In this document: piece after piece, positions 1-5,946 of the stretch
How the letters are laid out: every line of letters starts with the position of its first letter
How positions within the stretch are numbered: position 1 is the first letter of the stretch
NCBI GenBank assembly: GCA_946482625.1
Contig: CAMLSH010000222.1
Coordinates: 1 to 6,553 of the forward strand
Source of the DNA: an uncultured Opitutaceae bacterium
GTDB taxonomy: Bacteria; Verrucomicrobiota; Verrucomicrobiae; Opitutales; Opitutaceae
Length of the DNA stretch: 6,553 bases
Reading direction: 5' to 3'
The notes under the pieces: generated by a model
Seen by the model: the letters and a program-made list of their open reading frames with translations, nothing else
Told to the model about the DNA's origin: nothing
Database searches by the model: none
Made by a program: the position numbers and the translations under genes

Positions 1-40
1 CGGCCAATGGCCGCAGTGAGGGGCGGGCGCCCCGGTGAGG
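1..40. other. recF 3' flank with two small inverted repeats
   Basis: This short stretch follows the recF stop codon in the minus direction. It holds two small inverted repeats: CGGCC/GGCCG around AAT (1-13) and GGGGC/GCCCC around a 4-base loop (20-33). They could fold in the transcript leaving recF, but no T-run follows either one, so a terminator role is only a guess. No coding sequence can be assigned here. Confidence 0.3.
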
Positions 41-1144
41 CTATGGATGGGTGGTTTTAGTGGCGTCTGTTGAAACGAAAGAGCCCGCGGTGACGTGGAA
101 GATCTGCCAGGCGCCGAGAGAGGCGTCGGGGAGGGAGGTGCCGGTGGCGATGACCTGGCGGTTTTCGCCGAGGGCGGTCCAGAAGCGGCGGCGGCGGGCG
201 GGGTCGAGTTCTCCGAGGACGTCGTCGGCGAGGAGGAGCGGTTGCACGCCGGTGCGGACGGCGAGGTATTCGACTTCAGCGAGGCGGAGGGAGAGGGCGA
301 GGCTGCGTTGTTGTCCCTCGGAGGCGAACTCGCGTGCCGGTTTTCCGGATACGGTGAGTTCGCAGTCGTCGCGGTGCGGACCGGCAAGGGTGGTCTTCAT
401 GACGAGGTCGCGGGGGCGGTTACGTTCGAAGAGGGCGGACCAGGCGGCGGCGTCGGTGGCGGTGGATTGATCGGGCGCGTAGGTGAGCGCGGCGGGTTCG
501 GCGGAGTCGTCGGCGAGTTGGGAGTACGTGGTGGCGACGTGGGTGCTGAGCGTGGCGATGCTGGTGGCGCGGAGGGCGGTGAGGGTAGCGGCGGAGTCGG
601 CGAGGGGACGTTCGAAGGCGGCGAGTTCAGCGGCGGGGGCGGCGCGTTTGAGGAGGGCGTTACGGCCGGTGAGGGCGCGGTGATAAGACTGGAGCGTGTT
701 GAAATAAACGGGATCGGTCGCGGCGAGGGCGAGGTCGAGCCAGCGGCGGCGGGTGCCGGGGGAGCCGCGGACGAGGAGCTGATCTTGAGAGGAGAAAACG
801 ACGGTGGGGAACTGACCGAGGTAGTCGACGAGGCGTGGGACACGTTCGCCGTCGCAGGTGACTTCTTTGCCGCCGGGGCGGAGTTTGATGAGGACGCGGG
901 TGTCGCCGCGGCGCTCGTGGGTGAGTTCGCAGGCGATGGCGGCTTCAGGCTGGCCGTGCGCGATGAGGGCGCGGTTGTCGGCGGTGCGGAAGGAGCGGAG
1001 GGCGAAGAGAAAACCGGCGGCTTCGAGGAGGTTGGTTTTTCCCTGGGCGTTGGCGCCGACGAAGAAATGGCGGTCGCCGGTGAGCGCGAGGTCGGCGAAG
1101 GCGACGTTGCGGAAATACTGAAGCGTGATCCGGCGGAGGCGCAT
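41..1144 (-). CDS. recF: DNA replication and repair protein RecF
   Basis: RecF is an SMC-like ATPase that acts with RecO and RecR to load RecA onto single-stranded gaps at stalled forks; it is cytoplasmic and binds DNA. The 367-residue product matches the usual RecF length of about 360-375. It opens with the typical MRLRRITLQYFRN strand. Walker A is GANAQGKTN (residues 30-38). The family segment SSQDQLLVRGSPGTRRRWLD lies around 118-137. The ABC signature SEGQQRS is at 275-281, and Walker B with the D-loop is LLLADDVLGELD at 303-314, so every ATPase element is present. The start is the ATG at 1144, which puts the first beta strand at the N-terminus; no clear Shine-Dalgarno precedes it. It lies 76 bp downstream of the cysteine desulfurase on the same strand, so co-transcription is possible. 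The common dnaA-dnaN-recF arrangement is not seen on the upstream side. Identification is very secure. Confidence 0.97.
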   Translation of the reverse strand: MRLRRITLQYFRNVAFADLALTGDRHFFVGANAQGKTNLLEAAGFLFALRSFRTADNRALIAHGQPEAAIACELTHERRGDTRVLIKLRPGGKEVTCDGERVPRLVDYLGQFPTVVFSSQDQLLVRGSPGTRRRWLDLALAATDPVYFNTLQSYHRALTGRNALLKRAAPAAELAAFERPLADSAATLTALRATSIATLSTHVATTYSQLADDSAEPAALTYAPDQSTATDAAAWSALFERNRPRDLVMKTTLAGPHRDDCELTVSGKPAREFASEGQQRSLALSLRLAEVEYLAVRTGVQPLLLADDVLGELDPARRRRFWTALGENRQVIATGTSLPDASLGAWQIFHVTAGSFVSTDATKTTHP

Positions 1145-1163
1145 CAGCGAAGCGGATCCGGAC

Positions 1164-1199
1164 TTTTTTTCACCGCGGAGGCGCGGAGGACGCGGAGAT
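1164..1199. repeat. CGCGGAG triplet repeat in the desulfurase-recF gap
   Basis: Three exact copies of CGCGGAG occur at 1174-1180, 1182-1188 and 1191-1197, directly after a run of seven T (1164-1170) and CAC. On the minus strand this reads as CTCCGCG units followed by GTGAAAAAAA. From memory, this resembles a degenerate short intergenic repeat found in many environmental bacterial genomes, which often creates spurious Arg/Gly-rich open frames. It fills about half of the 76-bp gap upstream of recF. Whether it affects recF expression cannot be told from the sequence. Confidence 0.6.
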
Positions 1200-1220
1200 C
1201 GGAGAGGAGCGCGCGCATGG

Positions 1221-2525
1221 CTAGAGTTTTACCACGTTGTCCGGCGGGATGAGTTCGGTGGCGACTTCGGTGAGGGCGGTGAGGAGTGCCTGCCAGTCGG
1301 CTTCGGTGGTTTCCCAGCCGCTGCTGAGACGGATGACGCGGCGGGCTTCGTCGGGGGAAAGGCCGAGCGCGGCGAGGACGTGCGAGGGGCCTTGTTTACC
1401 GGTGGCGCAGGCGGAGCCGGTGGACGCCTGGAAGCCACGTTTGTCGAGTTTGGTGACCCATCGGGTGTTTTCGGCGTGGGGAAGGAGGAGAGAAACGGTG
1501 TTCCAGAGACGCTCGGCATCCGCGGCGAGGATACGGGAGCCGGGAATCGCGGTGAGGACGGCGCGCTCGAAGTGGTTGCGGAAGCGGAGGCGGTCCTCTT
1601 CGAGGAAGACCTTGGTTTGCTCCGCCTCGGCGAGGGCGGCGACGGCGGCGCAGATCGAGGGGACGTCTTCGGTACCAGCGCGGTGGGTGTTTTCCTGGGC
1701 ACCGCCGGACTGGGCGGAAAAACTTTCGGACTGCGCGGGGAAAACGAGGAAGCCGGTGCCCTTGGGGCCGCCGAATTTATGGGCGGAGGCGATGAGCCAG
1801 CCGGCGGCGCCGAGGCCGGAGGCGGGGAGTTTGCCGAGCCATTGGGTGGCGTCGCAGAGAAACGGGACGTGGTGTTTCGCGCAAAGGGCGGCGATCTCGC
1901 GCCACGGTTGGAGAACGCCGGTTTCGTTGTTGGCGGCCATGACGGCGACGGCGGCAACCGGCGCGGTTTCCGGCGAAGGCGGGGCAGGAAACGTGTCACG
2001 TAATACGTGACACTCGGCGGTCGAACCAAGGGTCTCGGAGGGGAGGGAAGCGATGGGCGGGGTGGAGGAAGTGTCACGTAATACGTGACACTGTTCCGCG
2101 GGGGGCGTGGGGGCGACGGGGGCTGTTGAGAGGTGTTTTTCGAGAGAGTCGAGGCGGATGACGCCGTCCGAGGTGAGGTCGAGGAGGATGAGTCGGTCGG
2201 GGAAGTAGCGGCGGGCGGCTTCGAGGACGGCGGGGTGTTCGGTGGGGTTGAGCGCGATGCGGGAGCCGGGAGGGAGGGTGCGTGCCCAGTGGGCGAATAC
2301 GGTGTTGGCGCCTTCGGTGGCGCCGGAGTTGAAGACGAGGCGGGCGGGTGGGCAGCCGAGGAATTCGGCGAGGCGTTCGCGGGCGGCGTCGAGGCGGAGG
2401 CGGGCGCGGGCGCCGTCGCGGGTGGGGCTGGAGGGATTATGCCAGGCTTCGTCGGACAGGCGCAGCCAGGTTTCGCGCGCGATCGGCGCGAGGGGGGCGG
2501 TGGCGTTGTGGTCGAAGTAAGGCAT
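1221..2525 (-). CDS. Cysteine desulfurase, NifS/IscS-like class V aminotransferase
   Basis: This is a PLP enzyme that takes sulfur from L-cysteine as an enzyme persulfide, releasing alanine, for Fe-S cluster or thiolated tRNA synthesis. In the 434-residue product, YFDHNATAPLAP (3-14) matches the family N-terminus. NSGATEGAN (66-74) and TEHPAVL (95-101) are cofactor-region motifs. ANNETGVLQP is at 198-207, and CDATQWLGK (224-232) carries the Asp and Gln that contact PLP. ASAHKFGGPKGTG (246-258) holds the Schiff-base Lys250, RAGTEDVP is at 282-289, and STGSACATGKQGPSHVL (368-384) holds catalytic Cys373. ATG 2525 is chosen because the family normally starts one or two residues before YxDxNAT; the frame stays open upstream but is not family-like. 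The protein is longer than the usual 380-400 residues because of a Pro/Ala/Thr-rich insert at about 134-189 carrying two identical CHVLRDT peptides. No IscU, SufE or IscR gene is adjacent, so the pathway branch (NifS, IscS or other) is unresolved. The family call is secure. Confidence 0.95.
   Translation of the reverse strand: MPYFDHNATAPLAPIARETWLRLSDEAWHNPSSPTRDGARARLRLDAARERLAEFLGCPPARLVFNSGATEGANTVFAHWARTLPPGSRIALNPTEHPAVLEAARRYFPDRLILLDLTSDGVIRLDSLEKHLSTAPVAPTPPAEQCHVLRDTSSTPPIASLPSETLGSTAECHVLRDTFPAPPSPETAPVAAVAVMAANNETGVLQPWREIAALCAKHHVPFLCDATQWLGKLPASGLGAAGWLIASAHKFGGPKGTGFLVFPAQSESFSAQSGGAQENTHRAGTEDVPSICAAVAALAEAEQTKVFLEEDRLRFRNHFERAVLTAIPGSRILAADAERLWNTVSLLLPHAENTRWVTKLDKRGFQASTGSACATGKQGPSHVLAALGLSPDEARRVIRLSSGWETTEADWQALLTALTEVATELIPPDNVVKL
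1993..2013. repeat. 21-bp perfect palindrome, copy 1, inside the desulfurase gene
   Basis: The half-site GTGTCACGTA and its exact complement TACGTGACAC flank a single central A. It is identical to the copy at 2071-2091; the match includes one further T on the right, after which the flanks diverge. On the coding strand it is read TGT CAC GTA TTA CGT GAC ACT, giving CHVLRDT at residues 172-178. It sits in the insert that separates the conserved parts of the enzyme. It could be a transposed or amplified palindromic repeat, or a protein-binding site. Confidence 0.85.
2071..2091. repeat. 21-bp perfect palindrome, copy 2, inside the desulfurase gene
   Basis: This is the second exact copy of the 21-bp palindrome and starts 78 bp (26 codons) to the right of copy 1. 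It is read in the same frame, giving CHVLRDT at residues 146-152. The DNA between the copies is not itself palindromic and encodes a Pro/Ser/Thr-rich linker. Such identity at the DNA level within a coding region is not explained by protein function alone. Confidence 0.85.
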
Positions 2526-2550
2526 CGCGAGCGCCGGGACGGCGCTCGCG
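2526..2550. repeat. Perfect inverted repeat abutting the desulfurase start codon
   Basis: CGCGAGCGCC (2526-2535) and GGCGCTCGCG (2541-2550) form a perfect 10-bp GC-rich stem around the 5-base loop GGGAC. The stem ends at the base next to the ATG of the cysteine desulfurase at 2525. In the mRNA it would occupy the place of the ribosome binding site, so it could lower translation. It also has the form of a REP-like element, and a similar repeat array lies beside it. Confidence 0.7.
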
Positions 2551-2560
2551 AAGTGAGGCA

Positions 2561-2616
2561 GTGACCAGTGTCCAATGACCAGTGGAAAAATCCGAAGGTC
2601 GAATGACCAAAACCGA
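2561..2616. repeat. Degenerate TGACCA repeat array in the divergent gap
   Basis: TGACCAGTG occurs exactly at 2562-2570 and 2576-2584, and TGACCA again at 2603-2608, with related fragments between them. Read on the minus strand the array is TGGTCATTCGACC, then CACTGGTCATTGGACACTGGTCACTG in pieces. From memory, this is like a degenerate CATT/TGGTCA repeat common between genes in Verrucomicrobiota and Planctomycetota, which produces artefactual peptides resembling VIGHWSL. That comparison has not been tested by search. It lies upstream of both the desulfurase and gmhA; no clear promoter could be recognised in this gap. Confidence 0.5.
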
Positions 2617-2765
2617 CGAGGATGACGGGGTGGCGAAAGGGCGGGCGCGGAAACGTGCGATCGGTTTCCCCTGGCGATGTGGTGGGCCGGCCAGCGGCTG
2701 CGCTCGGAGCGGGTCTTTTTTTCGTTTCGACTCGGGGCGGGGGTGCTGTTGAACAGCGGGCTTCC

Positions 2766-3320
2766 ATGAATCTTTCCACATCCCTGGCACAGACGATTCG
2801 CGTGTTGGAGTCGCTCAAGACGATCGAGGCGGAGATCGAGCGGGCGAACGAGTTGATTTCGCAGACGCTGAAGGACGGCGGGAAGTTGCTCATCTGCGGC
2901 AACGGCGGGAGTGCGGCGGAGGCGCAGCATTTTTCGACGGAGCTGGTGGGACGCTATTTTAAGAATCGGAAATCGCTGCCGGCGATCGCGCTCAATGCGG
3001 ATGGCACGTTGATCTCGTGCATCTGCAACGACTATGGCTGGGAGTCGGCGTTTTCGCGTCAGGTGGAGGGGCTCGGGAAGCCGGGCGATCTGGTGATCGT
3101 GATCAGCACGAGCGGCAACTCAGCGAACATCCTCGCGGCGCTCAAGGCGGCGCAGGCGATGGGGTTGAAGAGCGTGGCGTTGCTCGGTCGCAACGGCGGC
3201 AAAGCGAAGGGGATGGCGACGGTGGAAGTGATTGTACCCGGCGACTCAGGACGCGCGGCGCAGGAGGCGCACTTATTTTTGATCCATCATTTCTGCGACA
3301 AGATCGACGTGGAGAATTGA
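2766..3320 (+). CDS. gmhA: D-sedoheptulose-7-phosphate isomerase (phosphoheptose isomerase)
   Basis: GmhA converts D-sedoheptulose 7-phosphate to D-glycero-D-manno-heptose 7-phosphate, the first step toward ADP- or GDP-heptose for lipopolysaccharide core or other surface glycans. It is a cytoplasmic SIS-fold enzyme, usually tetrameric. The 184-residue product has the normal family length. Motifs are CGNGGSAAEAQH (44-55), ELVGRY (59-64), NDYGWES (88-94), the phosphate-binding STSGNSAN (114-121) and AAQEAHLFLIHH (164-175). By motif alignment, His55, Glu59, Gln166 and His174 correspond to the active-site and zinc-site residues His61, Glu65, Gln172 and His180 of E. coli GmhA, so it should be active. 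ATG 2766 is chosen because the N-terminal helix starts there; the open frame continues 48 codons upstream with non-family sequence, and there is no strong Shine-Dalgarno. It is transcribed divergently from the desulfurase and converges with a glycosyltransferase 52 bp downstream. DiaA-like SIS proteins are an alternative, but the motif details favour GmhA. Confidence 0.93.
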   Translation: MNLSTSLAQTIRVLESLKTIEAEIERANELISQTLKDGGKLLICGNGGSAAEAQHFSTELVGRYFKNRKSLPAIALNADGTLISCICNDYGWESAFSRQVEGLGKPGDLVIVISTSGNSANILAALKAAQAMGLKSVALLGRNGGKAKGMATVEVIVPGDSGRAAQEAHLFLIHHFCDKIDVEN

Positions 3321-3372
3321 ACGAAGAGCGGGGGCAAAACCGTCGGTCGCCGCTGAGCGCGGGAGCAGGCGG

Positions 3373-4512
3373 TCAGCGCAGGAAGGCAAAGAGCTCGGTC
3401 CGGAGTTTTTCAAGTTGGAGATGATTCTGCGCGAAGGCGGTCGCGGCGTGGGAAGCGGCGAGCCAGTCGGTGGGAGAATCATGCAGGCGGATCAGTGCGG
3501 CGACGACGTCTTCCTGTCGGGCGATAAGCGCGGCGGCGGGTTGGCCGACTTGAAGAAGGAAGTCGTGTGTGGCGGTGCCCTCGCTTTGGGGCGCGATGAC
3601 GGGTAGGCCGGCGGCGAGGTAATCGGAGATGCGCGCGGGGACCGAGTAACGCCATGGGGTCGATGCCTCGTGCAAGACGGGTAGCAACGCCACGGAAGCG
3701 GCGCTCAAGGTTTCGGCGAAACGATCGGGCGGGAGGACACCCAAAGGACGGATACAGGCGCGAACGGCGGGGGGCACGCCATCGATGTCCTTGCCCATGT
3801 AGACGAGCTCGGTGTTGGGGTGGGTTTGCTGGAAACGTTTCCACGCCGGAAGGAAAACGTTTTCGAGAAAGCCGGCCTTGCCCGCATACATCGCGCCGCC
3901 GAGCAGGACCTGCCAAGGGCGGGAAGACGGTGACGGCAGGCTGCGTGCGACTGCTGAAAAGCCGGAAGGAATCGGCCAGACGAGGGGAGCGACGGTCGTG
4001 AATGGACGGATCGCGGCGCTGAGTCGTTCGCTGACGGTTGCGATGTTCGTGGTCCGGTTGAGCAGCCAGCAAAGGTGAGGCGTGGCGGCAGGGCCGATCG
4101 GCTCATCGAGGAGCAGATCCATCAGGTGGAGCGTGAAGGTGTGCAGGCCGGCGTTTTCCAGAGCGAGGCGTGCGAAGCCGGCGGTTTCTTCGCTGTAGAC
4201 CACGACGTGTACGCTGGTGACGGCGTTGTTCGCGCCGGCTTTTTTCATCTCGGACACCCAGCGGGAGCGACGGAGGAGTGGGGGAAAGAAAACCTTGCGC
4301 CAGATTTTTTGGGCGAAGCGGGCGCCTCTATTCCAGGGCCAGTCGATCCGGCCCTTGACCTGTTCCGCGGCGAACTCGGGCGGCACGGGAAAGCGGCCGG
4401 TGCGGAAATAAATCTGGCGGACCTGCGGAGCCTCCGGTGCGTAGACGCGCCGGAGGACGACGGTGGTGCCGTCCATTTCACCGAGAGGGAGATGATAGAT
4501 AAGTGCGCGCAT
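3373..4512 (-). CDS. Glycosyltransferase, GT-B fold with GT4-like C-terminal domain
   Basis: This is a probable sugar-nucleotide-dependent glycosyltransferase acting at the cytoplasmic face of the membrane on a surface-polysaccharide precursor; donor and acceptor are unknown. From the ATG at 4512 it has 379 residues. The N-terminus MRALIYHLPLGEMDG looks like a first Rossmann strand. A mid-region AMYAGKAGF follows a beta strand (WQVLLGG) at the usual domain junction. The C-terminal half carries DRFAETLSAASVALLPV and then RYSVPARISDYLAAGLPVIAP (about 288-308), the GT4-type nucleotide-sugar site, with Asp297 where Glu is common. The N-terminal half matches nothing I recognise beyond the fold. 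No signal peptide or clear membrane segment is visible; a basic, aromatic stretch (RFAQKIWRKVFFPPLLRR) could touch the membrane. An in-frame ATG at 4533 with AAGG just upstream is an equally credible start (386 residues), and the frame stays open to a GTG at 4626. Neighbouring gmhA and GT61 genes support a glycan role. Confidence 0.82.
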   Translation of the reverse strand: MRALIYHLPLGEMDGTTVVLRRVYAPEAPQVRQIYFRTGRFPVPPEFAAEQVKGRIDWPWNRGARFAQKIWRKVFFPPLLRRSRWVSEMKKAGANNAVTSVHVVVYSEETAGFARLALENAGLHTFTLHLMDLLLDEPIGPAATPHLCWLLNRTTNIATVSERLSAAIRPFTTVAPLVWPIPSGFSAVARSLPSPSSRPWQVLLGGAMYAGKAGFLENVFLPAWKRFQQTHPNTELVYMGKDIDGVPPAVRACIRPLGVLPPDRFAETLSAASVALLPVLHEASTPWRYSVPARISDYLAAGLPVIAPQSEGTATHDFLLQVGQPAAALIARQEDVVAALIRLHDSPTDWLAASHAATAFAQNHLQLEKLRTELFAFLR

Positions 4513-4677
4513 ACGGAAGCCGGAGAGCCTCATGGTGCCTTGAAAGCGAAAGCAGTTCCCCGGCCGGTTCGGGATATCGTTACCTAAAGGCGGATACATG
4601 CCATTTTTTTGCGCGCATGATAGCACTCGCTTTTAGGGGCGGGAGCCGCCTGTCATGGGCGCCGCTAATTTATCCCC
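4513..4677. other. Divergent gap between the two glycosyltransferase genes
   Basis: This spacer separates two divergently transcribed glycosyltransferase genes and must carry their promoters if they are not read through from elsewhere. It is richer in A+T than its surroundings, with a T7 run (4604-4610) and TAATTTAT just before the plus-strand gene. On the minus strand, TATCAT near 4624 resembles a -10 box, but no convincing -35 box sits at the right distance. A short GGCGG/CCGCC hairpin is also present. I cannot name a promoter with confidence. Confidence 0.35.
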
Positions 4678-5847
4678 ATGATTCCGCGCCGGCTAAAACG
4701 TCCGCTTTCCGCCTTGCTCGCATGGGGACCGTGGAGTTCTCGGACGCTGGGGCCGCCGAAACGGGGTTTGATGGACACGCCGGCGAGCGACCCGAAGGCC
4801 GGGATCGTCGCGGTGCGGGACTTGGAGGCGGGGCATGCGCATCCGCCACCACCGGCACCAGGCGACTGGCCGTGGATCGAGCCGGCGTTGCTGGCGGAAC
4901 TGCATCGTACGTTATGCCCCGAGATCAAGGCGCTGCGGGTCGGGCATTTTCGCAATGCGCGTTATTTCCAACCGACGTTTGCGGTGATCGATGCGAGGGA
5001 CCGGGTATTGCACGAGTTTTCCCAAGGCCGGGAGGAGAGCGCCCGTGGCGGCAACTATGCGTTCGAGGAAGTGCGCCTGCGAAAGCCGCTGCGCGTAGCG
5101 GGACGATCGCTGCTGTTGGATGCGCGGACGCATTCGCAAAATTATTTTCACTGGTTGATCGAGGCGTTGCCGCGGGTGGAGTTCGCGCGAACGGCGGGCT
5201 GGAAAGTCGCGGATTTCGATCATGTGCTGGTGTCGCGCGCGCGCTCGCCGTTTCACACGGAGACCCTGGGCATCGCGGGGATCGATCCGTCGAAGATCGT
5301 GGATACGTCGGCTCATCCGCACGTGGAGTGCGACGAACTCGTGGCGGTGAGCGATCTGCGGATGTTTGCGTACGATGCGACGATCGCGGCGTTGCGGCGT
5401 TTTTTCGCACCGCAGATCGCAGCCGGAGAAGCGAAGCCGAGGTTGCGGATCTTCGTGAGCCGGGCGGATGCGACCAGCCGTTTGATCGTGAACGAGGAGG
5501 TTGTTTTTGCGCGGCTGGCCCCGCTGGGGTTTACGCGGATGACGTTGGGCGGACGCAGCGTGGCGGAGCAGGCGGAGTTATTTGCGCAAGCGGAGATCGT
5601 GGTGGCTGCGCACGGAGCGGCGTTGTCGAATCTCGTGTTTTGTCCGCGTGGAACGACGGTGGTGGAGATCCATTATCCGCGGTACACGCTGGGGTTGTAC
5701 TGGCAGATCGCGGAGCGACTCGGGCTGCGGTACGGCGCAGTGCGCGGACTGCCGGTGGCCGGGGGCGCGCATAGTCCGCGAAAGGCGAACATGGCGGTGG
5801 AGGCGGATGCAGTGGCGGCTTACGTCGCGCGGTTGAGTGGCGGCTGA
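4678..5847 (+). CDS. Glycosyltransferase family 61 (DUF563) protein
   Basis: GT61 enzymes include bacterial capsule/exopolysaccharide proteins and eukaryotic xylosyl- and GlcNAc-transferases; the sugar moved here cannot be predicted. The 389-residue product shows the bacterial family landmarks in order. DARTHSQNYFHWLIEALPRV (148-167) is the family hallmark. LRIFVSRADATSRLIVNE (256-273) is next, with the conserved S-R followed by R-x-hydrophobic-x-N-E. VAAHGAALSNLVFCPRGT follows, with the His-Gly-Ala core at 312-314, and then VVEIHYP. The C-terminal tail HSPRKANMAVEADAVAAYV is also typical. The N-terminus (about 1-35) is basic and proline-rich, lacks a clear signal peptide and is poorly conserved, so a start at Met32 (4771) is possible. 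ATG 4678 is preferred as the first ATG, though only ATCCCC precedes it and no Shine-Dalgarno is visible. It is divergent from the GT-B glycosyltransferase and likely works in the same surface-glycan pathway. Confidence 0.92.
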   Translation: MIPRRLKRPLSALLAWGPWSSRTLGPPKRGLMDTPASDPKAGIVAVRDLEAGHAHPPPPAPGDWPWIEPALLAELHRTLCPEIKALRVGHFRNARYFQPTFAVIDARDRVLHEFSQGREESARGGNYAFEEVRLRKPLRVAGRSLLLDARTHSQNYFHWLIEALPRVEFARTAGWKVADFDHVLVSRARSPFHTETLGIAGIDPSKIVDTSAHPHVECDELVAVSDLRMFAYDATIAALRRFFAPQIAAGEAKPRLRIFVSRADATSRLIVNEEVVFARLAPLGFTRMTLGGRSVAEQAELFAQAEIVVAAHGAALSNLVFCPRGTTVVEIHYPRYTLGLYWQIAERLGLRYGAVRGLPVAGGAHSPRKANMAVEADAVAAYVARLSGG

Positions 5848-5880
5848 GCCGGTGGAGGCTTTTTCGTGGTGCGAAGATCT

Positions 5881-5900
5881 GCGGGGTGAGGGCACCCCGC
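5881..5900. repeat. GCGGGGTG/CACCCCGC palindromic repeat
   Basis: GCGGGGTG (5881-5888) and its exact complement CACCCCGC (5893-5900) enclose AGGG, followed by CTACAAC. It lies 33 bp after the GT61 stop codon. On the minus strand it reads GTTGTAGGCGGGGTG, then CCCT, then CACCCCGC. From memory, this form is like dispersed intergenic palindromes seen in some Verrucomicrobiota. It has no following T-run, so it is more likely a repeat element than an intrinsic terminator, though the hairpin could protect the mRNA 3' end. Confidence 0.6.
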
Positions 5901-5946
5901 CTACAACGGAGGCGGACCAGGAATCCCCGAAAATACGGAAGCGGGA

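Noticed and set aside
95..1252. Long plus-strand open frame opposite recF (385 codons, Gly/Glu/Ala-rich)
   Set aside because: It is antisense to a secure recF gene, has composition typical of a reversed GC-rich gene, spans the intergenic repeat and has no recognisable motif.
1125..2010. Plus-strand open frames opposite the cysteine desulfurase
   Set aside because: They are shadows of the confidently identified minus-strand enzyme, low in complexity and without family motifs.
2701..2722. GC-rich segment followed by T7 before gmhA as an intrinsic terminator
   Set aside because: The only stem is about 4 bp (CGCT/AGCG), and no gene on the plus strand ends upstream of it.
2622..2765. N-terminal extension of gmhA by 48 codons
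   Set aside because: The segment is intergenic in character, contains a T7 run and shows no similarity to GmhA, whose N-terminal helix starts at 2766.
2526..2930. N-terminal extension of the desulfurase frame to 2930
   Set aside because: The extra 135 codons would cross the hairpin and repeat array and overlap gmhA in antisense; family similarity starts at MPYFDHNAT.
3351..3378. CGCTGA/TCAGCG inverted repeat between gmhA and the GT-B gene
   Set aside because: A 6-bp stem with a 16-base loop overlapping a stop codon is easily expected by chance in this composition.
4580..4618. Possible 12-codon upstream open frame (minus strand) before the GT-B gene
   Set aside because: It is too short, lacks a ribosome binding site, and nothing supports translation.
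4503..5774. 423-codon plus-strand frame overlapping the GT61 gene
   Set aside because: It is in a different frame from the motif-rich GT61 protein, crosses the divergent gap and is Gly/Arg/Ala-rich without motifs.
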